Shown one piece after another: positions 46,060 through 54,416 of a stretch of DNA of 64,000 nucleotides (position 1 is its first letter; each line of letters begins with the position of its first letter). A program made the position numbers and the translations under genes. The stretch is from the NCBI RefSeq assembly GCF_028368935.1, contig NZ_JAQNDK010000004.1, positions 1,612,001 to 1,676,000 of the forward strand, read 5' to 3'. The DNA is from Sorangium aterium (GTDB lineage Bacteria > Myxococcota_A > Polyangia > Polyangiales > Polyangiaceae). Under the pieces are notes generated by a model. It saw only the letters and a list, made by a program, of their open reading frames with translations, had not been told where the DNA came from and made no database searches.

Positions 46060-48491
46060 CGATCTCGCTCCAGCGTCGACTTCTTCAGGTTCGCCCCCCT
46101 GAAATCACAGCCGGATCCCGAGGTCTCGTAGAATTTTGCATCGTAGAGGTTCGCGTCGACGAACTTCGCCTCCGGGACCCGCGCCTTGAGCAGGTCCGCC
46201 TCGAAGAGGTTCGCCCGCGTGAAGTCGGCGCGCGTGAGGTTTGCCCTGTCGAACCGGGCGCCCCGCACGTTGGCCCCGAAGAAGCTCGCGCCGTCGGCCG
46301 TGGCCTCGCTGAAGAGGGCGCCCGTCAGCACGGCGAGGCTGAGATCCGCGCCGGTGAGGGTCGTGGCCATCCACACGCTCCCGTCGCCCCGCGCGCCCGT
46401 GAAGCTCGCGCCGGTCAGGTCGGACCCGGAGAAGCTCGATCCGGTGAGGGTGGCGCCCGCGAACGTGGCGGAGGCGCCCTTGACCTTCGACACGAAGCAC
46501 CGCGTGAGCGAGGCCTGCGACAGGTCCGCGCGCTCGAGCACGGTGTCCTCCAGGAAGGCCACGGCCCACGCCGCCCCGCGCGCGACGGCCCCCGTCATGT
46601 CCGCCCTCGAGAAGACGAGCTGCGACCCTTGCGTGCCCGAGAGATCGGCCTCCATGAGCCGCGCGCCGTCGAACGTGGTGCCCTCCAGTGTGGCGCCGCG
46701 GAAGACGGCGCGCTCTGCCCAGGCGCTCTGGAGGGTGGCGAGGGTCAGGTCCGCGCCCGTGAAATCCGCCTCCCTCATGTCGGCGTCGAACAGCACGGCT
46801 TGCCTGAGGATGGCGCGCGTGAGCCTGGCGCCCCGGAGGTCGGCGCCCGTCAGGATGGCGCCCGTGAGGTTCGCGCCGGTCAGGTCGCGGCCGCTCAGGT
46901 CCTGCTCGCTGAGGTCCTGGTCGCGCAGGTCGCTCCCTGGCCCGATCTGCCCGGGCGGCCGAGGCGGGGCCGTGGAGAGGCCCATCGACGCGAGCTTCGG
47001 ATCGCCGGCGAGCTTGTCCCACGCCGCGAGCGCCGGGACCTGCGTCCCGCGCGCGGCCGCCAGCCCCTTCGCCTCCTCCACCGCCCGCGCGACGCGCCGG
47101 AAGGCCGTCCGGAGCGCCGCGTCCATCAGCATGGGCGACGCGGCGGAGCTCATCGGCGGCAGCGCCTGCGAGGCCTTCGGCAGGTTGCGCAGCGCCTCCG
47201 CGATGACGCTGCCGAGGACCTTCCCCCCTGGCAACGCGACGCCCGCGAGCCCCGCCATCGCCCGGCCGATCCTCTCCTGCTGCGGCTTCGCGACGTCACC
47301 GAGCCGCGCCTTGAGCAGCGCCGACAGCGGGTCGAGCCCCGCCGCGCCGCCGCCGTCGCGCGGCGCCGCGCCGTCGCCCTTCTTCTGCAGCGCCTGGAGC
47401 GCCCCCCATTCCTCCTTGAGCTCCGGCGCGAGCTGCTCCTCGATCTCGAGCGGGTCGGCCTCGAAGCGCGCGAGGATCTCCCGGTAATGCTCCTCGGGCA
47501 GCGCCGGCCCGTCGAGCGGCTCGGAGGCGACCAGCGTGGTGACGCGCGAGAGGTCGTCGTCGGTCACCTCCGTGAGGCCGCGCCACGTGAGGAACAGGGC
47601 CCCCTCGTCCAGGTTGGCGAGCAGCGTGTCGAGGTGCATCGGCACCTCCCGGAACCCGCGCTCCGCGTCGTTCGCGAAGACGCGGATCCGGAGGCCCGGC
47701 AGCCGCGACCGGAAGACCTCCGCGTCCGGGTGGAGGTTCTGGAACAGGAGATCTTCGTCGCCGCGCAGGTACGGGAGCCACTGGTCGGGCCGGGCCGAGT
47801 TGAAGTACGTCCAGTCGAAGTCGTCGGCGTAGTACGGCGCTCGCTTCTCGCGGTACGCCTTGCCGTAGTTCTTCCCGACCCGGGCGCGCCGATCGGGCCG
47901 GTTCGGCGACAGCGGCCCGAACCCCGCGGGCGCCGGCCGATCCGAGCGCGACAGCAGCAGATCGTCAGCGCCCTCGACGTTGGGCAGCTCGCGCGTCCCG
48001 TGGCCTCTGCCCACCGGGTTGAGCGGGTGCCCCGGCCCTCCGAAGCTGCGTCGATCGCCGAGGGGCATCCGGTCGAACGGCACGGGATCGCTCATGGCGG
48101 GCCCGAGCAGCCCATCCATCCACACGCGCTCGCCGAGCACGCGCAGGATCTTCGACCAGGACCCGACGCCGAACCGCACAGGACACTCGGTCATGCGCGC
48201 CTTGCCCGGCGTGTGGCACGTGCCGATCAGGAGCACGTCGGCGTGGGGCTTGAAGTCCACCAGATCGCTCGGGTAGAGGCACTCGCCGGTCTGCTCGTGA
48301 TCGTCGTCGTGGAACACGTCGCCGCGCAGCGTCTCCTGCGCGAGCGCCGGGTGGCCCTCGGGCAGGGAGAGCGGCGCTCCGGGCTTGAGGGTGAACTTCG
48401 CCCGGACGATCAGGGTCACCTCCGGCTGGGGCGGCCTCCGCGAGGTGACCTTGCTGCCGAAGAGGAACGGGGTGAGATTCTTGTTCGCCAT
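46056..48491 (-). CDS. DUF2169 adaptor fused to pentapeptide repeats
   Basis: 811 residues. The N-terminal 330 are DUF2169: TLIVRAKFTLKPG, CLYPSDLVDFKPHADVLLIG, GVGSWSKILRVLGERVW and AYREKRAPYYADDFDWTYFN. DUF2169 proteins act as adaptors that load PAAR-type effectors on the T6SS spike. A helical middle of about 200 residues follows, then pentapeptide repeats from about 545 to the end (DLRDQDLSEQDLSGRDLTGA and onward). The gene follows the first stalk-like gene by 25 bp and overlaps the next by 4 bp. The fusion suggests the adaptor reaches the effector through its own rod. Confidence 0.9.
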   Translation of the reverse strand: MANKNLTPFLFGSKVTSRRPPQPEVTLIVRAKFTLKPGAPLSLPEGHPALAQETLRGDVFHDDDHEQTGECLYPSDLVDFKPHADVLLIGTCHTPGKARMTECPVRFGVGSWSKILRVLGERVWMDGLLGPAMSDPVPFDRMPLGDRRSFGGPGHPLNPVGRGHGTRELPNVEGADDLLLSRSDRPAPAGFGPLSPNRPDRRARVGKNYGKAYREKRAPYYADDFDWTYFNSARPDQWLPYLRGDEDLLFQNLHPDAEVFRSRLPGLRIRVFANDAERGFREVPMHLDTLLANLDEGALFLTWRGLTEVTDDDLSRVTTLVASEPLDGPALPEEHYREILARFEADPLEIEEQLAPELKEEWGALQALQKKGDGAAPRDGGGAAGLDPLSALLKARLGDVAKPQQERIGRAMAGLAGVALPGGKVLGSVIAEALRNLPKASQALPPMSSAASPMLMDAALRTAFRRVARAVEEAKGLAAARGTQVPALAAWDKLAGDPKLASMGLSTAPPRPPGQIGPGSDLRDQDLSEQDLSGRDLTGANLTGAILTGADLRGARLTRAILRQAVLFDADMREADFTGADLTLATLQSAWAERAVFRGATLEGTTFDGARLMEADLSGTQGSQLVFSRADMTGAVARGAAWAVAFLEDTVLERADLSQASLTRCFVSKVKGASATFAGATLTGSSFSGSDLTGASFTGARGDGSVWMATTLTGADLSLAVLTGALFSEATADGASFFGANVRGARFDRANLTRADFTRANLFEADLLKARVPEAKFVDANLYDAKFYETSGSGCDFRGANLKKSTLERDR

Positions 48492-48516
48492 CCGTGAGGG
48501 TCGCCGCGCTTGCGCG

Positions 48517-49635
48517 TCACGTCATGAGGTGGACTGCCGCGATGTTCGTGCGGACGGGCGCGACCTTGCCCCGGTCCAGGGTGACCTTCAACTTCTCCGT
48601 CCCCATCGAGAGCGTGGGCCCGATGCTGGCATCGAGCGACGCGGCGACGGTGACGGACGCCTCCAGGCCGATCGTGGCGCTGGCCGAGATGCCGCCCGTG
48701 AAGCTCACCTCCGCGCCGAGCGTCGCCTCGATCATCCCCCCCAGGACGACCTCGTTGACCATGCCGAGGTTGATCGTCGTCTCGATCCCGTCGACGACGG
48801 TCTTGCTGTTGCCCTGCGTGTAGGAGTCCGCGTCGCCGTACATCTTGTCCTCGGTGTCGGCGTGGGTCTCGGAGATGATCTTGTTCGCCTTCGTATAGTT
48901 CTTGATGGTGTCGGCCTCGGTGTGATCATCGATGGTCCCGGTGACCGTGGTCGAGGTCGTGATCGACCCCGCCTTCATCGTCGACTTCGACGGTCCATCG
49001 ATGGTCGTCTCGTCGGTCATCGACGTGGCGTGGGTCTTCGACACCATCGTGTCCGCCCAGGTCTCGTTGGAGATCGAGGGCACCCGCAGCTTCGCCGAGC
49101 CGGTATAGGACGAGATGCGCTTGGCCCACGTCCTGTCGACGATCGTGGGGTTCTCCCCGAGGACGCCTGACGGAGGGAGGCCCCAGGGCGCCGTGAGCGC
49201 GTCCAGGTCGCGCGGCGGGCTGTCGTGTCCGGTGACGCTCTCCAGCTTGCTGCCGTAATGGAACTCGAAGGCATCGCCGTGGTAGGTGGTGTGCACCTCG
49301 CCCTTCACTGTCTTCTCGCGCAGGCGCTTCTCGCCGCGGGGGCCCTGGATGAAGTCGAACTCGCCCGACCCGTGGAAGGTGATGCTCTTCTCGTTGATCT
49401 GCCCGTCCTCCGCCTTCCAGCCGCTCTCGAACTCGCGGCGCCCGAGGACGGTCATCTTGTAGGTGCCCCCGATGACCTCGACCTTGTCGCCCCGCGTGGT
49501 GATGACCCGGTTGCCGTCGGTGTGATCTCGCCAGGAGTACTCGTCGCCCTCGGCCGCGCCGATGCGCAGGTACGACGACATGCCGTCGCCGAAATCAGGC
49601 ACATGGAGGATACCGTACTTGCCATCGCCGGCCAT
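48517..49635 (-). CDS. Spike/stalk-like beta-repeat protein, paralog 1
   Basis: 372 residues. The N-terminal part carries WRDHTDGNRVITTRGDKVEV followed by IGGTYKM, and the C-terminal half is Thr/Ser-rich short strands (SMTDETTIDGPSKSTMKAGS, TIDDHTEADTIKNYTKANKI) ending in a hydrophobic helical or beta tail. The pattern resembles the triple-stranded beta-helix of phage spikes and VgrG tips, but no VgrG core is present. It lies first after its paralog in the operon and before the DUF2169 gene. About 245 bp of its gene are nearly identical to the paralog. Confidence 0.82.
   Translation of the reverse strand: MAGDGKYGILHVPDFGDGMSSYLRIGAAEGDEYSWRDHTDGNRVITTRGDKVEVIGGTYKMTVLGRREFESGWKAEDGQINEKSITFHGSGEFDFIQGPRGEKRLREKTVKGEVHTTYHGDAFEFHYGSKLESVTGHDSPPRDLDALTAPWGLPPSGVLGENPTIVDRTWAKRISSYTGSAKLRVPSISNETWADTMVSKTHATSMTDETTIDGPSKSTMKAGSITTSTTVTGTIDDHTEADTIKNYTKANKIISETHADTEDKMYGDADSYTQGNSKTVVDGIETTINLGMVNEVVLGGMIEATLGAEVSFTGGISASATIGLEASVTVAASLDASIGPTLSMGTEKLKVTLDRGKVAPVRTNIAAVHLMT
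48697..48940. repeat. Near-identical block, copy 1
   Basis: The segment matches 49861-50104 at a constant offset of 1164 bp with about eight differences by eye, or about 97% identity, while flanking parts of the two genes are clearly diverged. Confidence 0.8.
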
Positions 49636-49680
49636 GGGAGCTCCGTATCCAGTGGCGCGTGGAGCGTGGTGCTCGCGCCC

Positions 49681-50934
49681 TCAAACGAAGAGGTTGAACG
49701 CAGAGACGATCTTGTTCGCGAGCGCGATCTCCGTCTTGCTCATGTGGAGCTCCACGCCCGCCGGGCTGATCTCGAGCGTGGGGCCGGCGGAGACGTCGAT
49801 GCTCCCGGTCAAGCTGAAATCCGCCTTGAGCCCGACGGTCACGTCGACGATGCCGCCGGCCGTGAAGGTCACCTCCGCGCCGAGCGTCGCCTCGATCATC
49901 CCCCCCAGGACGACCTCGTTGACCATGCCGAGGTTGATCGTCGTCTCGATCCCATCGACGACGGTCTTGCTGTTGCCCTGCGTGTAGGAGTCCGCGTCGC
50001 CGTACATCTTGTCCTCGGTGTCGGCGTGGGTCTCGGAGATGATCTTGCTCGCCTTCGTGTAGCTCTTGATGGTGTCGGCCTCGGTGTGGTCATCCATGGT
50101 CCCGTCGACCTTGGTGGAGGACGTGATCGACGCGGCGTGCATGGTGGATTTCGACTCCCCCTTGACGGTCGTCTCGTCGGTCATCGAGGTGGCGTTCGTC
50201 TTCGTCACCATCACTTCCGCCCAGGTCTCGTCCGTGATCGACGGCACCGGCAGCTTCTCCGAGCCGGTATAGGACGAGATGCTCTTGGCCCACGTCCTGT
50301 CGACGATCGTGGGGTTCTCCGTCGGGATCGCCTGGGGCGAGGGCGGGTTCTTGTCATCGATGAAATCATCGGTGACGTTCAGCGTGGGGAACGTGTCTGT
50401 GCCGGTCTGGCTCTCCTTGACCTTCCCGAAGTAATAGTCGAAGACGTCGCCGTGGTAGACGGTGTGCACCTCGCCCTTGATGGTCGTCTCGACCACCTTC
50501 CACGTCCCGCCGTAGTTCTGCACCCACTCGATCGTGGTGCCGCCGCCGAAGGTCTCGCTGACCTCGGTGACGTGCCCTCCCGACACGTCCCAGCCCGCCT
50601 GGTGCTCCCCGCGGCCAAGGATGAGCAGGCGGTAGTTCCCTCCGATCACCTCGACCTTGTCGCCCTTGGTGGTCGAGATGCGGTTGCCGTCGGTGTGATC
50701 GCGCCAGCCGCCCTTCGTGTGCAGCTTCGCGGTCTCGGCCTTCCGCTCGCCCACGGGCACGAAATCGGGCGACCCGTCCCGCTTGCGGTCGTCGTCGGTG
50801 AACGTCTGAATCCGCTCGGCGAGATCGTCCCCCGCGCTCTCGCCGAGGGGCGCTGCGGCCCCGAGGCGGAGGTAGGACGGTTCCCCGCCGTTCAGATCCG
50901 GTACTTCGAGGAGCGCGAACTTGCCTCCGGACAC
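49681..50934 (-). CDS. Spike/stalk-like beta-repeat protein, paralog 2
   Basis: 417 residues from a GTG at 50934, chosen because GGAGG lies 6-7 bp before it and the N-terminus then aligns with paralog 1 (KFALLEVPDLNG against KYGILHVPDFGD). It shares WRDHTDGNRISTTKGDKVEV, NPTIVDRTWAKSISSYTGS and the block from SETHADTEDKMYGDADSYTQ to the end of the conserved part. It has an extra 35-residue insert near residue 30 (ERIQTFTDDDRKRDGSPDFV). It is the first gene of the T6SS-like operon and should be the most strongly transcribed. The N-terminal extension of the open frame is rejected. Confidence 0.82.
   Translation of the reverse strand: MSGGKFALLEVPDLNGGEPSYLRLGAAAPLGESAGDDLAERIQTFTDDDRKRDGSPDFVPVGERKAETAKLHTKGGWRDHTDGNRISTTKGDKVEVIGGNYRLLILGRGEHQAGWDVSGGHVTEVSETFGGGTTIEWVQNYGGTWKVVETTIKGEVHTVYHGDVFDYYFGKVKESQTGTDTFPTLNVTDDFIDDKNPPSPQAIPTENPTIVDRTWAKSISSYTGSEKLPVPSITDETWAEVMVTKTNATSMTDETTVKGESKSTMHAASITSSTKVDGTMDDHTEADTIKSYTKASKIISETHADTEDKMYGDADSYTQGNSKTVVDGIETTINLGMVNEVVLGGMIEATLGAEVTFTAGGIVDVTVGLKADFSLTGSIDVSAGPTLEISPAGVELHMSKTEIALANKIVSAFNLFV
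49861..50104. repeat. Near-identical block, copy 2
   Basis: Partner of 48697-48940. Several differences are at third codon positions. The sharp fall in identity at the edges suggests gene conversion or a recent exchange within the paralogous genes. Confidence 0.8.
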
Positions 50935-51029
50935 TGGAGCCTCCGAGCGTGATGGACGACGCATGGCGTCGCCGTGTCGCGGACCGCACAATCCTATGTC
51001 AGGGTGGGCCGCCCGTCCACGCCGAACTA

Positions 51030-51154
51030 GAGCGACGGTCGCCCGCTTCGGATACGGGCCCACCTCGGCGCTTTCGGTGCTCAGCGCACCGGAGTGCGCT
51101 TGCGCGCCGAAAACGCCGATCTGGGCCCGTCTCCTGTGCGGGTGACCGCCGCTC
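51030..51154. repeat. Long imperfect palindrome
   Basis: The outer 41 nt on the left (from GAGCG at 51030) matches the reverse complement of the right (ending GCTC at 51154) with about eight mismatches, and pairing continues inward to about 52 bp with a loop near 51082-51102. Both strands can encode an ERRSPA-TGP-RRFR-like string, which reflects the palindrome rather than a gene. It fills the 281-bp gap between paralog 2 and the DUF4419 gene. Confidence 0.7.
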
Positions 51155-51215
51155 TGCACGTGGCAGAGGTGGGCGGAAATCGCCGTAGAGCGCGCGGCTC
51201 ACGGGGCCGCGTGGC

Positions 51216-52337
51216 TCATGAGGCCTCGGCGGGGCGCTGCGCTGCCGACTCGGGGGCTTGGTGCGCGATGGCCCAGACGAACTCCGGGAGCAGCGCGAGG
51301 GAGTGCGGGTCCTGCGTGACGCCGATGAGGCCGCTGATGAACTCCATGGGGTGCTCGCGCCTGCCCCCGTCGATGAAGCGCAGCTGGGCGCTGGTCAGGC
51401 CGGGCGGCACCTCGGAGAGCCCTGGTCCCTGCGGGTTCCCGAGGCCCCCGAGCGCGTCGCTCCGGGCCTCCGCCGTCCGCCATCGCTCGTGCCATGTCTC
51501 GATATAGGGGTTCGGGGCGAAGTAGTCGTTGGGCCAGGCGCGCAGGTAGGGAAACAGCACGTGGATCCACCCGGTCAGCTCGTCGGCCGAGCTCTCGTAC
51601 CTGAAGAACGCGCGCCAGAACATCGTGTCGGCGCGCCCCTCCGCCGAGGCGGCGATCTGGTCGAGCACGGGCAGGAGCGCGCGGGTCCAGCGATCTTGCC
51701 CGACGGAGCCGAGCATCGCCACGCGCTGGCGCACCCAGCGCCAGTCGTCGGACGTGCCGAGCAGGTACACGCGCGGGATCCCGCGCTGCGGGAACTCCAT
51801 GTCGCCCGGGAACGGCGGCTCCCACGCGTGGTGCGGCGCGAGCGGGGTGGCGACCGTGAGCTCCGACGACACCCGCTCGACAGGCCCCGTGGTGGAGAAA
51901 TTGGATGTCACGAGGTCCCGCAGCGAGCCGACACGGGACGAAATCTGCCTGGAAAAGTCCGGAAACAAAGCCGGCCACGGGTTCACCTCGCCGAGGGTGA
52001 AGTCCGGGCGATCGACGACGAGCGCGAACTCGCGATCGTCGGGGAGGAAGCGGCGTCGATGCTCGTCGTTCGCGGCGAGGTGGAAGGTGAAGCCGCGCGC
52101 CAGGCAGAGCCAGACCACGTCGGGCGAGAGCACGAGGGGATAGCGCTGGGTGAAGGCGGTATAGGCGGCCTGGACGAGCGGGTGGAGGTCCGTGCGTCCC
52201 ACGAGGGGCAGGCGGTGGCGGTAGGAGGCCTCGATCTGGGAGACGAGCAGGCTCTGCACCGCAGCTTCGCTATCGAATCCCGGCAACGGCGCCGTTGCGG
52301 GCTCGACGTCGGCAACGGCGATCGTCGTGACGTTCAT
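51216..52337 (-). CDS. DUF4419 protein
   Basis: 373 residues from the ATG at 52337 (GAGGACGAGG upstream). It follows the DUF4419 pattern: LHPLVQAAYTAFTQRYPLVL, SPDVVWLCLARGFTFHL, then DFSRQISSRVG and ELTGWIHVLFPYL. Members are widespread, mostly in bacteria and fungi, without known function; no catalytic motif stands out. It is on the same strand and 281 bp upstream of the T6SS-like operon, separated by a long palindrome that may insulate it, so a link to secretion is uncertain. Confidence 0.85.
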   Translation of the reverse strand: MNVTTIAVADVEPATAPLPGFDSEAAVQSLLVSQIEASYRHRLPLVGRTDLHPLVQAAYTAFTQRYPLVLSPDVVWLCLARGFTFHLAANDEHRRRFLPDDREFALVVDRPDFTLGEVNPWPALFPDFSRQISSRVGSLRDLVTSNFSTTGPVERVSSELTVATPLAPHHAWEPPFPGDMEFPQRGIPRVYLLGTSDDWRWVRQRVAMLGSVGQDRWTRALLPVLDQIAASAEGRADTMFWRAFFRYESSADELTGWIHVLFPYLRAWPNDYFAPNPYIETWHERWRTAEARSDALGGLGNPQGPGLSEVPPGLTSAQLRFIDGGRREHPMEFISGLIGVTQDPHSLALLPEFVWAIAHQAPESAAQRPAEAS

Positions 52338-53124
52338 GAAACCTCGTCCTCCCCGGGCTGCGCGGCGCGCTCGTGATCCCTCGCTGTCCTTCGTACACGA
52401 GCGTGCGGCGCGCGACAACGGGCCGCGTGCAGGCGCCCATCGCGGCTGCGCGACGTGGAGAGGAGCGCGCCCGGGCGCGGCGCGCTCCTGCTGTCCGGCG
52501 TGAGCGCTTGGGCCTGGCAAGGTGCTTGTTCCGAGGCATCGATTGTCGATCGTCGTGATCGGTCGTGCTCCGGGTCCGCTGGGGAGCGTGTGCGGTCGTT
52601 GTTCCGCAGCGGCGAGAAGAGCTCTGGACCTTTCTCGGATCCTTCCCACGGCGCGCGCAGCCAGGTCGACGGCGCTGTCGCCCGGCGCCGGCGTTGCAGC
52701 CGAGCGGGTTGTCGTCGGAAGTGAGAGGTTTTTCTGGATCCGCGCTTCTCTTCGCCGGAAGCGAGAGGTTTTTCTCTGGATCTTGGCTTGATTTGGTCGT
52801 AATCGAGAGATTTTTCTCTGGATCCGCGCTGTTGTTTGCCGGATGTGAGAGCTTTTTCTCTGGATTTGGGCCGATTTTAGCCGGATGTGAAAGATTTTTC
52901 TCTGGACCCGGGCCGATTTTAGTTAGAAGCGAGCACGATGTCAGCGCGCCGTTCACGCCGCGCCGGCCCCTCCATGTGCGCGCGATGCCGCTGGAACGTG
53001 ATTTTTTGCGGGCAGCAGATGGCCGACGGCTGCGCCGTGCCGGTGTTGCATGTCCATGGTGAATGGTGCACGACTAGGCGCTCGTGCAGCCGCGGCGAAA
53101 TGCCCTGAAGGAGGAGCGCAGCAG
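52338..53124. other. 787-bp divergent intergenic region with repeat array
   Basis: The region lies between the DUF4419 and Bax-inhibitor genes. Its right half carries the 42-bp tandem array (52721-52928). The minus-strand frame through it would read as 14-residue PEKNLS-containing repeats, but no convincing start or conserved protein is seen. Confidence 0.55.
52721..52928. repeat. 42-bp tandem array with hairpin core, five units
   Basis: Units begin at 52721, 52761, 52803, 52845 and 52887. The first is 40 bp, the rest are exactly 42. Each holds a conserved core like GAGAGRTTTTTCTCTGGA (AGAGA/TCTCT pairing across T's; the first unit has a 2-bp deletion there) followed by a more variable 24-bp part. 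On the minus strand the units read as 14-residue PEKNLS-type repeats. A sixth unit decays after 52929. The T-rich core stands out in this GC-rich region. Confidence 0.85.
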
Positions 53125-53868
53125 ATGAACTCACGCCAGGCGAGTCCCCTCGGGGCGAGCGTATCGGCCAGCCCGAAGCTGGCGCTGCGGATCGACTTTC
53201 TCAAGAAGGTCTACGGGCTCTTCACGGCGAGCCTTGTCGTCTCCTCCCTGGGCGCCATGTGCGCGCTGTACATCGGGGCGCCGGACGTGGAGGAGGGGGC
53301 TCTGGGGCGCGCGATGCCGCCGGTTGTCGAGCTGTTCGCGCAACACCCGATCCTCTCGATGGGCGTCGTGTTCGGCGTGATGTTCGGCGCGCGCGCGGTG
53401 CGCAAGATCCCCGGCGTCAACGTCCTCGCGCTCTTCGGGATGGCGGCCGTCCTGGGGGTCACCACGGCGCCTGCGCTCTACATGGCCCAGGCGGCGGCGG
53501 GCCTCGGCGGCACGCTGTCGTCGGCCCCGGTGCGGGACACCTTCATCCTGACCGTCCTCACGTTCGGGAGCCTCACGCTGGGTGTCTTCCTCTCGAGGGA
53601 GGACCTGTCGTTCATGGCCAGCGGGCTGGTGATGGGCGCCATGGTCGTCCTCGGCGCGATGCTGCTGAACGCCCTGCTCGGGAGCACGCTCCTCGGCCTC
53701 GCGATCGCCAGCGTGTCCGTCCTCGTGTTCGGGGGATACGTCCTCTACAACACGTCGCGTCTGCTCCACTCGAACGAAGAGGACCCCGTCGGCGGCGCGC
53801 TCGATCTCTACCTCAACTTCATCAACCTCTTCTCGTCGATTCTGCAGATCCTCTCGGGCCGCGGTTGA
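53125..53868 (+). CDS. Bax inhibitor-1-family membrane protein
   Basis: 247 residues, seven membrane segments, with the YbhL/BI-1 pattern at the C-terminus (FGGYVLYNTSRLLHSNEE, then ALDLYLNFINLFSSILQIL). AAGGAGGAG lies before the ATG at 53125, which sets the start well inside the longer open frame. Family members form pH-sensitive Ca2+ leak channels or interact with FtsH. The 42-bp array sits 200 bp upstream and may include its promoter region. Confidence 0.92.
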   Translation: MNSRQASPLGASVSASPKLALRIDFLKKVYGLFTASLVVSSLGAMCALYIGAPDVEEGALGRAMPPVVELFAQHPILSMGVVFGVMFGARAVRKIPGVNVLALFGMAAVLGVTTAPALYMAQAAAGLGGTLSSAPVRDTFILTVLTFGSLTLGVFLSREDLSFMASGLVMGAMVVLGAMLLNALLGSTLLGLAIASVSVLVFGGYVLYNTSRLLHSNEEDPVGGALDLYLNFINLFSSILQILSGRG

Positions 53869-53996
53869 CGGGCTGAACCGGCCGCGTCCACGGCGCGCGC
53901 GCTCCCGCGCCTGACCGCCCTCGGGTCTCTTGCCCGGGGCGGACGGCCGGAGGGCGGCTTGACGCGCGATTTGGGCCGAGTAAGAACGCGCTGACC

Positions 53997-54383
53997 ATGA
54001 GCCTGCAGCTCCTCGTCGCCGCGTTTGCCCTCTCCCTGTCCTCCCTCGCCTGCAGCAAGCCCGCCGAGGAGGCGCCGGTGGTGGCGGCCGCCGAGCTCGC
54101 CGCGCCGGCGAACGTCAAGCGCATCGACATCGCGGTGAACGACAGCGGCTTCTCCCCGTCGACGATCGAGCTGAAGAAGGGAGAGCCCGTGGTGCTGCGC
54201 TTCACGCGGACGACGAAGAGCGAGTGTCTGAAGGCGATCGCGATTCCCGATCTGAAGATCGAGAAGGACCTGCCGCTGAACACGCAGGTCGAGGTGGCCG
54301 TCACCCCGCAGAAGGAGGGGAAGATGGTGCTTCAGTGCTGGATGGCGATGGTCAAGGCGACCATCAACGTGGTCGGCTCGTGA
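53997..54383 (+). CDS. Cupredoxin-like lipoprotein
   Basis: 128 residues. The signal ends with SSLACS. The mature part is a cupredoxin-1-like beta sandwich: DSGFSPSTIELKKGEPVVLR, FTRTTKSECLKAIAIPDL, and QCWMAMVKATINV. A Cys and Met occupy expected ligand positions, but the family CGMxM segment reads QCWMAM here, so copper binding may be altered. It follows the Bax-inhibitor gene by 128 bp on the same strand; an inverted CCGCCCTC/GAGGGCGG pair (53915-53957) lies between them. Confidence 0.86.
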   Translation: MSLQLLVAAFALSLSSLACSKPAEEAPVVAAAELAAPANVKRIDIAVNDSGFSPSTIELKKGEPVVLRFTRTTKSECLKAIAIPDLKIEKDLPLNTQVEVAVTPQKEGKMVLQCWMAMVKATINVVGS

Positions 54384-54416
54384 CGCGGCCGCGCCCGTCG
54401 CGAGGCGCGCGCGCTG

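Noticed and set aside
44086-46131. Plus-strand 681-codon frame with His/Arg repeats
   Set aside because: It is the antisense image of the pentapeptide-repeat gene.
51001-51202. Small genes on both strands in the 51.0-51.2 kb gap
   Set aside because: The two frames resemble each other only because the DNA is palindromic.
52721-52928. CRISPR array
   Set aside because: The spacing is regular, but the conserved core is only about 18 bp, the spacers resemble one another, there is no leader, and no cas gene is in the window.
52270-52956. Minus-strand protein with 14-residue PEKNLS repeats
   Set aside because: The frame overlaps the DUF4419 N-terminus and follows the DNA repeat; no ribosome-binding site or conserved flank supports translation. 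It is kept as a possibility in the repeat finding.
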